A stretch of DNA of 64,000 nucleotides from Thermococcus camini (GTDB lineage: Archaea; Methanobacteriota_B; Thermococci; Thermococcales; Thermococcaceae). The stretch's first letter is position 1; the number at the start of each line of letters is the position of its first letter. Below are positions 11,629 through 20,493 of the stretch, in pieces. A program made the translations under genes and the position numbers. The DNA lies in NCBI RefSeq assembly GCF_904067545.1, contig NZ_LR881183.1, forward strand, positions 1,958,530-2,022,529. The letters are read 5' to 3'. The notes below the pieces were generated by a model. It was not told the origin of the DNA and did no database searches. It was given only the letters and a program-made list of their open reading frames with translations.

Positions 11629-13788
11629 TCAAACCCCCTCGCAGTACTCGTCAAACCTCACAACGGCCCTCAGGCGGGCGGTTTCGACGTCGATTATGGG
11701 CACCCTGGCCGGTGTCGGCATGATGTTCACCATCTTCTGGAACTCCGTCTGAGCCTGCCAGGTTCCGGTGTTTATCAGAAAAACGCCGTTGTACATCTTG
11801 TACTCCATAACGTGGACGTGACCGGCCTGGAAGAGGTCGGGAACGGATTCTATGACGAGGGTATCCTCCGAATCCGGTGCGACTGGCACCTTTTCCCCGA
11901 AGGTCGGCGCAAGGTGGCGGAGTTTGAGCAGGTCGAGCATGGCCTCGGCGGGCCTGTGGTGGCTCCTGTTCGGGATGAAGCTGACGACGTCCTCTATGCC
12001 GCGCCCGTGGGCAATGAGGAAGTCACGCCCATGAAGTCTCACGACGGCCGGGTTGCTTATCATGACGGCATTCTTGAGCTTTTTGAGAGGCCTGGTGTAC
12101 TCATCGTAGAACCCCGGCTGGGGGAGGGCGGTTCTGGCGGCGTCGTGGTTGCCCGGGCCTATGAACATGGTTATGTGGTCGGGCACGTTGCGGAGAAAGT
12201 TCGCCAGGGCCTCGTACTGATCGAAGATGTCCGGAATGGCAAGCTCGTTGTACTGGCCGGGGTAGATGCCGATTCCATCGACGACGTCGCCGGCGATTAT
12301 CATGTACTTTATCCTGCTCACAAGCTCCTCCTCGGCGCGGTTGTTCACCTCACCGTTGAGCCATTCGAGGAAGCGTTCAAAGGCCTTCTCGCAGAACTTG
12401 TTGCTTCCCACGTGGATGTCGCTGAGGAGGATGGCGTAAACCTTCTCCTCGAGCGGAGGCTTGTCGCGCTTGAACTTCGGAACGTCCGGGAGGTAGATCC
12501 GGTTGGCAAAGAATATGCCCCTCCCCGAGTAGCGGCCGCGGAAGGCTATAACGGAGTCGGGCATTATCTGGAAGAACTTCCTGCTCTCCTCGTTGTTGCG
12601 GTTTATGAAGACCTTGATTATCCCGGTGCTGTCCTCGACCTCAAACATGAAGCCCTTGGCCGTCTCGCGCTTGCTGTTGATGAGACCGATGATGGTTACC
12701 TCCTCGTCTCCTCCCACATAGCCCAGCTTCCCTATGTCTATGACGCTGCCGAGCTCGGGGTTCTCGCGGAGGATTCTGCGCATCTTTCTCAGCCGGCTCT
12801 TGAAGTAGTCCGAGTACACCTTGACGATTATCTCGCCCTCCTTGCTGGCGGCGCTCTTGACCTTGGGAACCTCAAACTTCACATTCTTGACGTCGAAGAC
12901 GAGCTCCCAGTCGTCAGGGATCTCCTTAGCCCGGTAAATGAAGCCCTCACGTGGGGCTATGACGATATCGCGGTAAACCGAGTAGCTTTTCTCTTCCTCC
13001 AGCACCTCATCGCCGACGTAGGCTATCGGCACCCCGTAGTCACCGTAAACTATCTTGGGCCTCACACCGTTCCCGTTCTCGTCGGAGTAGTAGGACTCAT
13101 CGTCGGCGTAGCCGTTTCCGTTGATATATCCAGTTTCAGCAACAGGAACCCCAGGGGAGCTACCCTCCAAAGGGTTATCTCCCGGAAGGACATCAGATCC
13201 GGAGGAACCCTCAGCCTCGACATCTTCCACAGGAAGCACCGCCTCGGAATCCCCATCCACACCCTCAACGAACCCCTCCGAAGAGACATCACCAGAGGAA
13301 GTTCCAGTGGAAATAGAACTCTTCCCCCCGAAGAAGTGGGATTCTTCTTGCTCCAATTGTGAAAAGGAAGGCGTTTTTAGGAGGACGTCTTCGGTATTTC
13401 CAGTGGAAATCAACGTGCCGGGCCCATCATCTGAATCTCCCTCGACGCCGCTAGCCTCTGCCGACGAAGCACTATCCCCGGCCGAATTCGCAGAATAAGA
13501 TTGTTCTTCCCGATATCCAACCACAGCCCCAGAATCCTCAGAGGTCCCCTCACCAGTTTCGGTGGACGGCTGGGGCTCGAGGAGGGAGGGAACTTCTAGT
13601 GGAACCCCACCTTTCATCTCAAGGAACTCCTTCGCAATGGCGGAGTCTATTACAAAGACCCCTCTGGCCTTGGCGAACTTTATCAACTCGGCCAGCGTGA
13701 AGTCTTTCTTGTAGCTATCCACGAGAAGGTAGTAAGCCGAAGGAGTGATTAGATAGCGATTGGCCATTAAATCCTCTATCAAACCCAT
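11629..13788 (-). CDS. polB: DNA polymerase D small subunit DP1 (3'-5' exonuclease)
   Basis: Proofreading subunit of PolD. The 719-residue product has an N-terminal helical domain (1-70), a Ser/Glu/Gly-rich low-complexity linker (about 75-245), an OB fold (about 330-430) and a calcineurin-like phosphodiesterase domain with SDIHVGS, GDVVDG, GNHD and GHVH metal motifs. Its ATG overlaps the cdc6 stop by one base (TGATG), and its stop is followed immediately by DP2. The linker is variable in the family; here the DNA encoding it holds at least two strong origin-recognition-box cores (13302-13312 and 13398-13408), so the region may also be a binding site for Orc1/Cdc6. Confidence 0.98.
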   Translation of the reverse strand: MGLIEDLMANRYLITPSAYYLLVDSYKKDFTLAELIKFAKARGVFVIDSAIAKEFLEMKGGVPLEVPSLLEPQPSTETGEGTSEDSGAVVGYREEQSYSANSAGDSASSAEASGVEGDSDDGPGTLISTGNTEDVLLKTPSFSQLEQEESHFFGGKSSISTGTSSGDVSSEGFVEGVDGDSEAVLPVEDVEAEGSSGSDVLPGDNPLEGSSPGVPVAETGYINGNGYADDESYYSDENGNGVRPKIVYGDYGVPIAYVGDEVLEEEKSYSVYRDIVIAPREGFIYRAKEIPDDWELVFDVKNVKFEVPKVKSAASKEGEIIVKVYSDYFKSRLRKMRRILRENPELGSVIDIGKLGYVGGDEEVTIIGLINSKRETAKGFMFEVEDSTGIIKVFINRNNEESRKFFQIMPDSVIAFRGRYSGRGIFFANRIYLPDVPKFKRDKPPLEEKVYAILLSDIHVGSNKFCEKAFERFLEWLNGEVNNRAEEELVSRIKYMIIAGDVVDGIGIYPGQYNELAIPDIFDQYEALANFLRNVPDHITMFIGPGNHDAARTALPQPGFYDEYTRPLKKLKNAVMISNPAVVRLHGRDFLIAHGRGIEDVVSFIPNRSHHRPAEAMLDLLKLRHLAPTFGEKVPVAPDSEDTLVIESVPDLFQAGHVHVMEYKMYNGVFLINTGTWQAQTEFQKMVNIMPTPARVPIIDVETARLRAVVRFDEYCEGV
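13301..13330 (+). promoter_or_regulatory. ORB-like element within polB
   Basis: GTTCCAGTGGAAATAGAACT continuing CTTCCCCCCG. It shares 18 of the first 20 bases with the full oriC ORB at 16602-16630, including the AACTCT extension, but has a C-run where that one has a G-run. Confidence 0.45.
13396..13410. promoter_or_regulatory. mini-ORB core within polB
   Basis: ATTTCCAGTGGAAAT is a perfect 15-base palindrome around one central base and contains the exact mini-ORB core. It lies in the polB linker coding region. Confidence 0.4.
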
Positions 13789-15035
13789 CAGAGCAGCCTC
13801 CTCTGGCGGGACATGCTCACCGTCAGCATGGTCTGGAGCTGGGAATCGTGTCTGTATATGTTCTTGACCTTATAAGGTGTTACGTTGAGCCTTATCTCCT
13901 TCGTTCTCCCATACCTGCCCTTGCTGACGACCTTGGCGTTGATGATGCCGAGCATGTCGAGCTCGTTTATCAGGTCGCTCACGCGCCTCTGGGTGAGGGG
14001 TTCGAGGTCGATGTGGTCGCAGAGGGACATGTAAATCGAGTAAACATCGCCAGTGTTGGCGGGCAGTTCGCCATTCTCGTCAAGGAGAACTATCGCGTAG
14101 AGCAGAACCTTCGAGTGGAGCGGAAGGGTCTTTATGACCTCCTCCATGGTGTCCTGTTCTATCTTCTCCTGGGCCTTCCAGACGTGCCTCTCCGTGACCT
14201 TGCTCGCGCCCTCGCGCTCCGCTATCTCACCCGCAACGCGGAGCAGGTCAAGGGCCCTTCTCGCGTCGCCGTGCTCCCTCGCGGCCAGGGCGGCACACAG
14301 GGGGACGACGCCGTCGTCGAGAACGCCCTCGTTGAATGCGTCGCCGGCACGCTGCATCAGAATATCCCTGAGCTGATTGGCATCGTACGGGGGAAAGACA
14401 ACCTCCTCCTCGCTCAGGCTCGAGAGGACGCGCGCATCGAGGTACTCCTTGAATTTAAGGTCGTTTGAGATGCCTATGATGCTCACCTTCGCAAGGCCCA
14501 GCTCGGTGTTTATCCTCGTGAGGGAGTAGAGGATATCATCACCGCTCTTTTTGATTAGCTTGTCAATCTCGTCGAGGACTATTATGACGAAGCGCTCACG
14601 GGCGTCGATTACCTCCTTAAGCCGCGCGTAAACTTCATCGGTGGGCCAGCCCACGAGGGGGACCTCAACGCCGCTCTCGTTCTTAAAGTGGTTCACGATG
14701 TTCGCCAGAACACGGTACTGGGTGTCCACTATCTCGCAGTTTATATAGATAACATCGACGGGAATCTGATACTTGTCGGATATCTTCTTCAGCTCCTCCG
14801 TAACGAACTTTATGGTGACGGTCTTACCGGTTCCGGTCTTCCCGTACACGAAAACGTTTGAAGGTGTCTCGCCGCGGAGGACGGGAACCAAAATATGCGC
14901 CAGCTCCTCAATCTGCTCGCGCCTGTGGGGGAGCTCCTTAGGGGTATAGCTGTGCCTGAGAACCTCTTTATTCTTGAATATCTTCTTGGCGTGAAGGTAC
15001 TTCTCGAAGATTGAATCAAGGTAATTGTCGTCCAT
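13788..15035 (-). CDS. cdc6: origin recognition/initiation protein Orc1/Cdc6
   Basis: AAA+ initiator that binds ORB elements at oriC and loads the MCM helicase. The 415-residue product has Walker A GKTGTGKT (near residue 62), Walker B VLDEIDKL (near 140), sensor motifs, the lid domain with ARRALDLLR, and a C-terminal winged helix (about 310-415) that contacts ORB DNA. ATG 15035 follows GGTGGTGAGC; an in-frame ATG six codons upstream has no ribosome binding site. A TTCCAATGGAA sequence (15048-15058) sits just upstream of the start, which could allow autoregulation. It is the first gene of the cdc6-polB-polC operon. Confidence 0.97.
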   Translation of the reverse strand: MDDNYLDSIFEKYLHAKKIFKNKEVLRHSYTPKELPHRREQIEELAHILVPVLRGETPSNVFVYGKTGTGKTVTIKFVTEELKKISDKYQIPVDVIYINCEIVDTQYRVLANIVNHFKNESGVEVPLVGWPTDEVYARLKEVIDARERFVIIVLDEIDKLIKKSGDDILYSLTRINTELGLAKVSIIGISNDLKFKEYLDARVLSSLSEEEVVFPPYDANQLRDILMQRAGDAFNEGVLDDGVVPLCAALAAREHGDARRALDLLRVAGEIAEREGASKVTERHVWKAQEKIEQDTMEEVIKTLPLHSKVLLYAIVLLDENGELPANTGDVYSIYMSLCDHIDLEPLTQRRVSDLINELDMLGIINAKVVSKGRYGRTKEIRLNVTPYKVKNIYRHDSQLQTMLTVSMSRQRRLL

Positions 15036-15412
15036 GCTCACCACCCATTCCAATGGAAATCCAGGTCGGTTTCGGATTATTGTACAAACTTAACCATGTG
15101 ATCGTGCCAATAAGACTGTTTTAAGGCATTATTACTGGCTATCTTCCTAGGTTATTATTTATATTTTGGACATCAGACACACACTCCAGAGGAAGCACTG
15201 GATGCAGAGGAAAGCATAGATATTCGAGGTCAGGGGTTTATATGCGTTGTTGAACAGGGGGATGTAAAAAGAAGACCCGAAAATACCGGGCATAACCACG
15301 GAAAATGGGATGTTATTCTGCGTACCCTGCAGGAGATGGAGCCGGGAAGCCCCGCACAGGCGTCCCAGAAGCAGGAGAAACATTCAAAAGAGGGAGAACA
15401 AAAGGCCAGGGT
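15036..15412. promoter_or_regulatory. upstream region of cdc6, left part of origin zone
   Basis: 377 bases without a supportable gene. It contains a mini-ORB-like TTCCAATGGAA at 15048-15058; leftward TATA candidates AATATAAATAATAA (about 15175-15160) and GCATATAAACC (about 15244-15234) for the cdc6 operon; and a small inverted repeat CCCG-aaaata-CGGG near 15275-15290. The long AT-rich leader is consistent with the origin-proximal promoter of cdc6. Confidence 0.5.
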
Positions 15413-16036
15413 TTAAAAGTACCCAACGTCTTTCTCGTGACCCTCGAGGGACCGCTTCGCGGCAAAAACCTCATCCAGAAGGTTCTTCGCGTCCTCCACC
15501 GTCATGCCGACCTTAACGGTCAGAAACTTCATCAGCTCCTCCCTGCTGGCACCCCTATCCACCCTGTCTAAGACCATCCCGACTATACGATCGAATATCT
15601 CGCGGGCGAATGCCTCCTCAAGACCCAACGCGGAGACAGAGGAAAGAAGCCCAATGAGGAGTGCGGTGAGGGCGTCGTTGAACTCCTCCTTTCCCAGGGT
15701 CTTCTTATCCAGATCAACGCGGAGGTACACATCATCGTTCATTCCCGACAGGGTGAACTTCATCAAGTGAACCTGGTCATTGAGGCGGAGGAGGGTGTGG
15801 TAAATCCTGAGCTTCTCGTCATTGGACATGGAGAACGTCTCGAGCCCCATAGGCACGAGAAGGTGAACAAAGCCCTCCGAGAATATCACAAGGAGAGAAA
15901 ACGGCATTCTAGGGTGCTCGGCCAGATAAGTACCCGGTTGAGCCTCCCTGACTGACCAAGGGAGATCCACTATGTCCTGGGCGGTGTCGTCACCCTCCCG
16001 AAGCCACTCAAGAACCTGAACCTCGACGTCGTCCAT
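15413..16036 (-). CDS. origin-adjacent conserved protein, unknown function
   Basis: 207 residues, soluble, acidic. I do not recognise a domain with confidence. It reads as an N-terminal alpha/beta region (residues 1-110, with LLVIFSEGFVHLLVPMG) followed by helices, ending with a small helical part (LMKFLTVKVGMTVEDAKNLLDEVF). The ATG at 16036 follows GGTGGTTCC. It lies inside the origin zone between cdc6 and the AT-rich unwinding region, in the cdc6 direction. A role in replication is possible from position alone and is not shown by its sequence. Confidence 0.75.
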   Translation of the reverse strand: MDDVEVQVLEWLREGDDTAQDIVDLPWSVREAQPGTYLAEHPRMPFSLLVIFSEGFVHLLVPMGLETFSMSNDEKLRIYHTLLRLNDQVHLMKFTLSGMNDDVYLRVDLDKKTLGKEEFNDALTALLIGLLSSVSALGLEEAFAREIFDRIVGMVLDRVDRGASREELMKFLTVKVGMTVEDAKNLLDEVFAAKRSLEGHEKDVGYF

Positions 16037-16320
16037 GGGAACCACCGAAGAATACTATGCGATATAGGTTAATTAACTTTGCACCTGAAACGGCACAGGC
16101 AAATTCAAGCATTCATTCTCCACAGGAAGCGAAGGGACTAAGGACCCACCAATGTATAGTAAAATTTTAAGTTTGTAAATGTCCGGATGAAATCAAATGA
16201 TCATTTCCACTGAAAGATGAATGAACTTAAATGGACACCAAAATACGGACAGTGATGGACTGTTTTGGACATTCTGAATAAACAAAAGTATTTTGCGATT
16301 AAGATAAGTTAAACACTTCA

Positions 16321-16352
16321 ATACCCCCTGGGAGTTTTGTTTCCAGTGGAGC
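16321..16352 (-). promoter_or_regulatory. full-length ORB element, leftward
   Basis: Read on the minus strand: CTCCACTGGAAACAAAACTC then CCAGGGGGTAT. It has the dyad core and the G-string that Orc1/Cdc6 initiator-specific and winged-helix contacts need, so its orientation is defined. Confidence 0.8.
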
Positions 16353-16601
16353 AGGGTTTTGGTTACTCTCCTAGTTTTTTGTTTTGAGGTGTAAACTCTC
16401 CCGTTTTCTTTTAAACTTTTTGTATTTATATGTTTTCATGAACAATGTTCATAAAATTCCCAAATTTTCAAATAGTAATGAACGAAAGACTATAAAATTC
16501 AGGGTGTGTTTTTAAATCTGCCTATTTGATGTTCGAAATATCGTTTATAAACACTTCTTTCATCTTTTCATCCTTGAAAATCCGTCCATCTCCAAAACCG
16601 G
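16353..16601. other. AT-rich DNA unwinding element
   Basis: Long A/T runs between the two inverted ORBs, including TTTTTTGTTTT, TTTAAACTTTTTG, ATTTATATG and AAATTTTCAAATAG. GC content is visibly far below the flanking genes. This is the expected duplex-opening segment. Confidence 0.7.
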
Positions 16602-16630
16602 GTTCCAGTGGAAATGGAACTCTGGGGGGT
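16602..16630 (+). promoter_or_regulatory. full-length ORB element, rightward
   Basis: GTTCCAGTGGAAATGGAACT followed by CTGGGGGGT. Same core, AACTC extension and G-string as the leftward ORB, in the opposite orientation. Confidence 0.82.
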
Positions 16631-16658
16631 CTTTCAGATGGACATCGAAAAAGACCTT

Positions 16659-16675
16659 TGTTTCCACTGGAAAAA
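16659..16675. promoter_or_regulatory. mini-ORB at oriC
   Basis: TGTTTCCACTGGAAAAA carries the exact core but no G-string nearby. It lies 30 bases beyond the rightward ORB, a spacing suited to a second initiator dimer. Confidence 0.6.
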
Positions 16676-16743
16676 ATACTCCATCCGTGGACTTCTCGGG
16701 GCAGTGATGATAGTTTTTTAAAACCTCCTCTGTAGCTTATATC

Positions 16744-17760
16744 ATGATTCCGGTACCACTCGTGCGAAGACTTCTCCAAATGAAGGCCAAGGTCAGCAGG
16801 AACCGGCTCCTTCAAATAGCGGCACTTGTGCTTATACTGGCGGCTATCTTCGCGTTACTTTTCATGTATTTCGAGAACGTGGGCTTCTACACTGCCTTTT
16901 ACTGGGCGGTCATAACGATGGCCACAATTGGATACGGTGATATAACTCCCCAAACCGAAGCCGGCCGCGCGGTGGCTATGGTCGCCGCCGTTGCTGGAAT
17001 CTCGACTTTTACCGCCCTCGTTTCCATTCTGGCCGAATACTTCATTTCATCGTCTCTACGGAGGATGATGGGAATGCACAGTGTTAGATATTCCGGACAC
17101 TACGTGATAATCGGCCGCGGGAGCAGCATACCAAGCTGCGTGAGCGAACTCACCTCCGCGATTTCCAGTGGAGAGGTGGAGCTGAAACCTATAGTGGTGG
17201 TCTTCCCCGACGAGGGCGAGCGGAAGAAGGTCGAGCTTCCAGAGGAAGTGGAGGTTCTCATCGGCGACCCGACGAATCCGGAAACACTGGAACGCGCCCA
17301 CGTGAAGGAGGCTTCCTACGTCATCCTTGCCCTCGAGGACGACTCGAAGTCCGTCTTCACTACCCTCATGGTGAAGCGCATGTCTAATGCGAAGGTATTC
17401 GTCGAAGCCCTCCGCGGGGAGAGCCTGGAGCTGCTCAAGGGGGCTGGAGCTGACAGGGTGATACTCAGCAGGAGCCTCGCGGGAAGGCTTCTCGCCAGTT
17501 CCGTTTTCGAGCCGGAGGTGGTGGACGTCATAGACGACCTGACCACAGCCTCAGGCGGCTACGATATCACCGTTCTGGAGCGGAGGGACCTGTGGGGCGT
17601 CCCCTACGTCGAGGCCATGAAACGCCTCCACGGTGAAGGCTACTTCCTCCTTGGTTATTACAAGGAAAAGCCCGTTCTCAATCCTGTGCTGAATGAGGAG
17701 ATTCCCGAAGGGTCAAAACTGATCGTCATAAAGCCCGGCTCTTCCAGTGGAAAAAGGTGA
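16744..17760 (+). CDS. two-helix potassium channel with RCK/TrkA-N domain
   Basis: 338 residues resembling MthK-type channels. TM1 is about residues 22-43; the pore loop carries TMATIGYGD with the K+ selectivity filter at 61-66; TM2 is about 74-98. From residue 113 an RCK (NAD-binding TrkA-N) domain begins (HYVIIGRGSS), followed by a C-terminal TrkA-C-like segment. It should act as a ligand- or Ca2+-gated K+ efflux or uptake pore in the cell membrane. The TATA-like TTTTTTAAAACC lies about 25 bases before ATG 16744, so the message is probably leaderless. Its first codons adjoin oriC, and its 3' end contains a mini-ORB core (17742-17752). Confidence 0.93.
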   Translation: MIPVPLVRRLLQMKAKVSRNRLLQIAALVLILAAIFALLFMYFENVGFYTAFYWAVITMATIGYGDITPQTEAGRAVAMVAAVAGISTFTALVSILAEYFISSSLRRMMGMHSVRYSGHYVIIGRGSSIPSCVSELTSAISSGEVELKPIVVVFPDEGERKKVELPEEVEVLIGDPTNPETLERAHVKEASYVILALEDDSKSVFTTLMVKRMSNAKVFVEALRGESLELLKGAGADRVILSRSLAGRLLASSVFEPEVVDVIDDLTTASGGYDITVLERRDLWGVPYVEAMKRLHGEGYFLLGYYKEKPVLNPVLNEEIPEGSKLIVIKPGSSSGKR

Positions 17761-17885
17761 TGGTGTTGCTTTATTCTCTTTATGTCCAACCACATGCCCT
17801 ATTTAAGCGCAGAACGGTTTTTCGGGGGCATGAATTTGAAATGTTCCTCAACAACGGGCAGTTTCATCTGCCGCTCCACCGGAAA

Positions 17886-17902
17886 GAAAAGTATATAACC
17901 CT
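17886..17902 (+). promoter_or_regulatory. radA promoter (TATA box)
   Basis: AAAAGTATATAACCC lies about 50 bases before the radA ATG, a strong archaeal BRE/TATA with a short leader ending in GGGTGAGTGAG. Confidence 0.6.
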
Positions 17903-17947
17903 TCGGCTTTTTACCCCTATGGAAGGTAGCCGTAGCGGGTGAGTGAG

Positions 17948-20458
17948 ATGCCAAGGAAGAAGAAGGCTGAGGATGAAATAAAAGAGCTCGAAGAGTTTGA
18001 GGAGCTCGATGTCGTTGAGGAGTCCCCATCAAGCTCAACCAAGAAAAAGAAGGAGAAAGAGATAAAGACCCTTGAAGACCTCCCAGGCGTTGGTCCAGCC
18101 ACTGCTGAAAAGCTCCGCGAGGCTGGTTACGACAGCATCGAGGCCATAGCCGTTGCCTCTCCGATGGAACTTAAGGAGATCGCGGGAATAAGTGAAGGTG
18201 CAGCGCTCAAGATAATCCAGGCCGCAAGGGAAGCGGCAAACATAGGGACCTTCATGCGCGCTGACGAGTACCTGGAGAGGAGGAGCACCATCGGCAAGAT
18301 CTCCACTGGAAGCAAGAGCCTCGATAAGCTCCTCGGTGGTGGTATTGAGACCCAGGCGATAACAGAGGTCTTCGGTGAGTTCGGTAGCGGGAAGTGCTTT
18401 GCCAAGGATACAAAAGTTTACTACGAGAACGATACTCTCGTTCACTTTGAGACTATTGAGGAGATGTACGAGAAGTACAGGGCCTTGGGCGGGGAAGTTT
18501 CCTTCGACACTGGCTTTGCGGTTCCACTGGAAACCGTCAGCGTCTACACTTTTGATCCTGCGACCGGAGAAATAAAGCGCACTAAGGCATCTTATCTGTA
18601 TCGCGAGCGGGTCAGGAAAATACTTCATCTTAACCTCTCTCGGGGACGGAAGCTCAGGATAACCGCAGTTCATCCTGTTCTTGTCTTTAGAAACGGCCTT
18701 CAGTGGGTTCGTGCTGGGGAGCTCAGGGAAGGCGACGTTGTGGTCGGGATCCGCAGGGTTCCTGCAAATTCCCTGGAAGTTCCAGAGGCGAAGGCGTACT
18801 TCCTCGGTCTCTTTGTCGCTGAGGGTACATCCAACCCGCTCTCGATAACAACGTCCTCGGAGAAGCTCAGGGATTTCATAGTGGAGTTCATCAGGAAGTA
18901 CGACGGCTACGACCCCACCGTTGAGATGAGACGCGGCCTTTACCGGATACTCCTTAGGAAGAAGACCGCCGAGTGGCTCGGCGGCATCGCGGCGTCAACG
19001 GCCGAGACAAAATCCGTTCCAGAGGAAATACTCAACGGTGACGAGGGTACGATAGTAAGCTTCCTCGCCGGCTACCTCGACGGTGATGGCCACATTGCGG
19101 ATTCTCACGTCGAGTTCACTACAAAGAGCAAAGACCTTATGGAAGGCATCGTTTTCCTGCTGAAGCGTCTTGGAATCTCCCCCTCGGTCTCAGAGAAGGT
19201 CATAAACGGAGAAACCTACTACAGGATTTTCATAACTGGTGAGGACAGGGCTTCCTTCAGCTCTGTTCTTGAGGTTTCCCTCATCAAGAACTCGGAGCTA
19301 CCCGGGGGCGGCGTTGGTCGTTATCCCCCAGCAGTGGCCAGGTACCTCTCTGCCCTTTACTCTGAATTCAGGTTGCCAAAGAGGGATGGTGAAACTGCAT
19401 ACCACATTCTGACACGCAGTAAGAACGTCTGGTTCACCGAGAGAACCCTTGAAAGGATCTCTGACTACTTCAGGGATGCTCTCAACAGGCTTGAACTCAC
19501 AAAGAAAGCAATTGAAAACGGGGAGAAACCAGAGCTTCCGTTCCCGTGGACGGTTCTCAGGAAGTATGGCTTTACCGATAGGCAGATTTCGAACTACCGT
19601 ACGAGAGGACTTCCAAAGCGCGAACCCCTTGGGGATAGGGTGGTCTCGGCTCTTCTGAGTGAGATTGAAGAGCACGAGAGGATTGCCAGAAAAGCCATTG
19701 AATTTATTGAGCTCGTCAAAAAGCTGGAGTTCTACGAGGTAAAGTCCGTTGAACTGGTTGAATACAACGACTGGGTCTACGACCTCGTTGTTCCAGAGAC
19801 ACACAACTTCATAGCCCCGAACGGCCTCGTCCTCCACAACACCCAGCTGGCGCACACCCTCGCGGTGATGGTTCAGCTCCCGGGGGAGGAGGGAGGCCTT
19901 CACGGCTCTGTCGTTTGGATAGACACCGAGAACACCTTCAGGCCGGAGAGAATAAGACAGATAGCCGAGGCCAGGGGCCTCGACCCCGACGAGACGCTCA
20001 AGAACATTTACGTGGCCAGGGCCTTCAACAGCAACCACCAGATGCTCCTAGTCGAGAGGGCCGAGGAGATAATCAAGGAGAAGGCCGAGACGGACAGGCC
20101 GGTCAAGCTCCTTGTCGTCGATTCCCTAATGGCCCACTTCAGGAGCGAGTACGTCGGCAGGGGAACGCTGGCGGAGAGGCAGCAGAAGCTGGCCAAGCAC
20201 CTCGCCGACCTGCACCGCATTGCTGACCTCTACGACATAGCTGTCTTCGTCACCAACCAGGTACAAGCCAAACCGGATGCCTTTTTCGGCGACCCGACGA
20301 GGCCCGTCGGCGGCCACATCCTCGCCCACAGCGCGACCCTTAGGATTTACCTGAGGAAGGGCAAGGCCGGCAAGCGCGTCGCCAGGCTCATAGACAGCCC
20401 GCACCTTCCAGAGGGTGAGGCGATCTTCAGGATAACCGACAAGGGCGCCGAGGACTGA
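17948..20458 (+). CDS. radA: DNA repair recombinase RadA, intein-containing
   Basis: RadA is the archaeal RecA/Rad51 strand-exchange protein. The precursor has 836 residues; removal of the 482-residue intein leaves 354, the normal RadA size. Order: charged N-terminal tail, helix-hairpin-helix DNA-binding domain ([17 protein letters not shown]), polymerisation segment, Walker A GSGK|T split by the intein, then the ATPase core with [12 protein letters not shown] (Walker B) and the L2 region [20 protein letters not shown] 17948 is preceded by GGGTGAGTGAG; an upstream GTG (17939) overlaps that site. It is transcribed away from oriC, and nucS follows 35 bases later. Confidence 0.98.
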   Translation: MPRKKKAEDEIKELEEFEELDVVEESPSSSTKKKKEKEIKTLEDLPGVGPATAEKLREAGYDSIEAIAVASPMELKEIAGISEGAALKIIQAAREAANIGTFMRADEYLERRSTIGKISTGSKSLDKLLGGGIETQAITEVFGEFGSGKCFAKDTKVYYENDTLVHFETIEEMYEKYRALGGEVSFDTGFAVPLETVSVYTFDPATGEIKRTKASYLYRERVRKILHLNLSRGRKLRITAVHPVLVFRNGLQWVRAGELREGDVVVGIRRVPANSLEVPEAKAYFLGLFVAEGTSNPLSITTSSEKLRDFIVEFIRKYDGYDPTVEMRRGLYRILLRKKTAEWLGGIAASTAETKSVPEEILNGDEGTIVSFLAGYLDGDGHIADSHVEFTTKSKDLMEGIVFLLKRLGISPSVSEKVINGETYYRIFITGEDRASFSSVLEVSLIKNSELPGGGVGRYPPAVARYLSALYSEFRLPKRDGETAYHILTRSKNVWFTERTLERISDYFRDALNRLELTKKAIENGEKPELPFPWTVLRKYGFTDRQISNYRTRGLPKREPLGDRVVSALLSEIEEHERIARKAIEFIELVKKLEFYEVKSVELVEYNDWVYDLVVPETHNFIAPNGLVLHNTQLAHTLAVMVQLPGEEGGLHGSVVWIDTENTFRPERIRQIAEARGLDPDETLKNIYVARAFNSNHQMLLVERAEEIIKEKAETDRPVKLLVVDSLMAHFRSEYVGRGTLAERQQKLAKHLADLHRIADLYDIAVFVTNQVQAKPDAFFGDPTRPVGGHILAHSATLRIYLRKGKAGKRVARLIDSPHLPEGEAIFRITDKGAED
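18395..19840 (+). other. RadA intein with LAGLIDADG homing endonuclease
   Basis: 482-residue protein-splicing element between GSGK and TQLAHT of RadA. It starts with Cys ([10 protein letters not shown]) and ends with VLHN; the +1 extein residue is Thr. Block B is seen as TAVHP. Two dodecapeptide motifs, FLGLFVAEG and [11 protein letters not shown], mark a LAGLIDADG endonuclease whose acidic residues (E and D) look intact. The splice site is the P-loop, the most conserved point of the host. Coding resembles the host, with slightly more AT. An ORB-like GTTCCACTGGAAACC lies inside it (18521-18535). Confidence 0.95.
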
Positions 20459-20493
20459 GTTAGCTTTTTAACCCCTCTTCTTTACCTCACTCC

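Larger units (their letters stand above)
16037..16743. other. oriC: replication origin oriC
   Basis: About 700 bases without genes, AT-rich in the middle and flanked by cdc6-side and radA-side genes. It has two long ORB elements in opposite orientation (16321-16352 and 16602-16630) around an AT-rich segment, a further mini-ORB at 16662-16672, and weaker copies (16119-16130, 16203-16212). Inverted ORBs around a DNA unwinding element next to cdc6 is the architecture of characterised Pyrococcus and other archaeal origins. The adjoining genes (cdc6-polB-polC and radA) match the Pyrococcus origin neighbourhood. Confidence 0.88.

Noticed and set aside
11812..13362. 516-codon rightward frame opposite polB
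   Set aside because: Shadow caused by GC-rich codon use of polB; the product shows no motif and the opposite strand has conserved PolD motifs.
15159..15383. 74-codon leftward frame between cdc6 and the origin-adjacent gene
   Set aside because: No ribosome binding site, no resemblance, lies in promoter/origin DNA.
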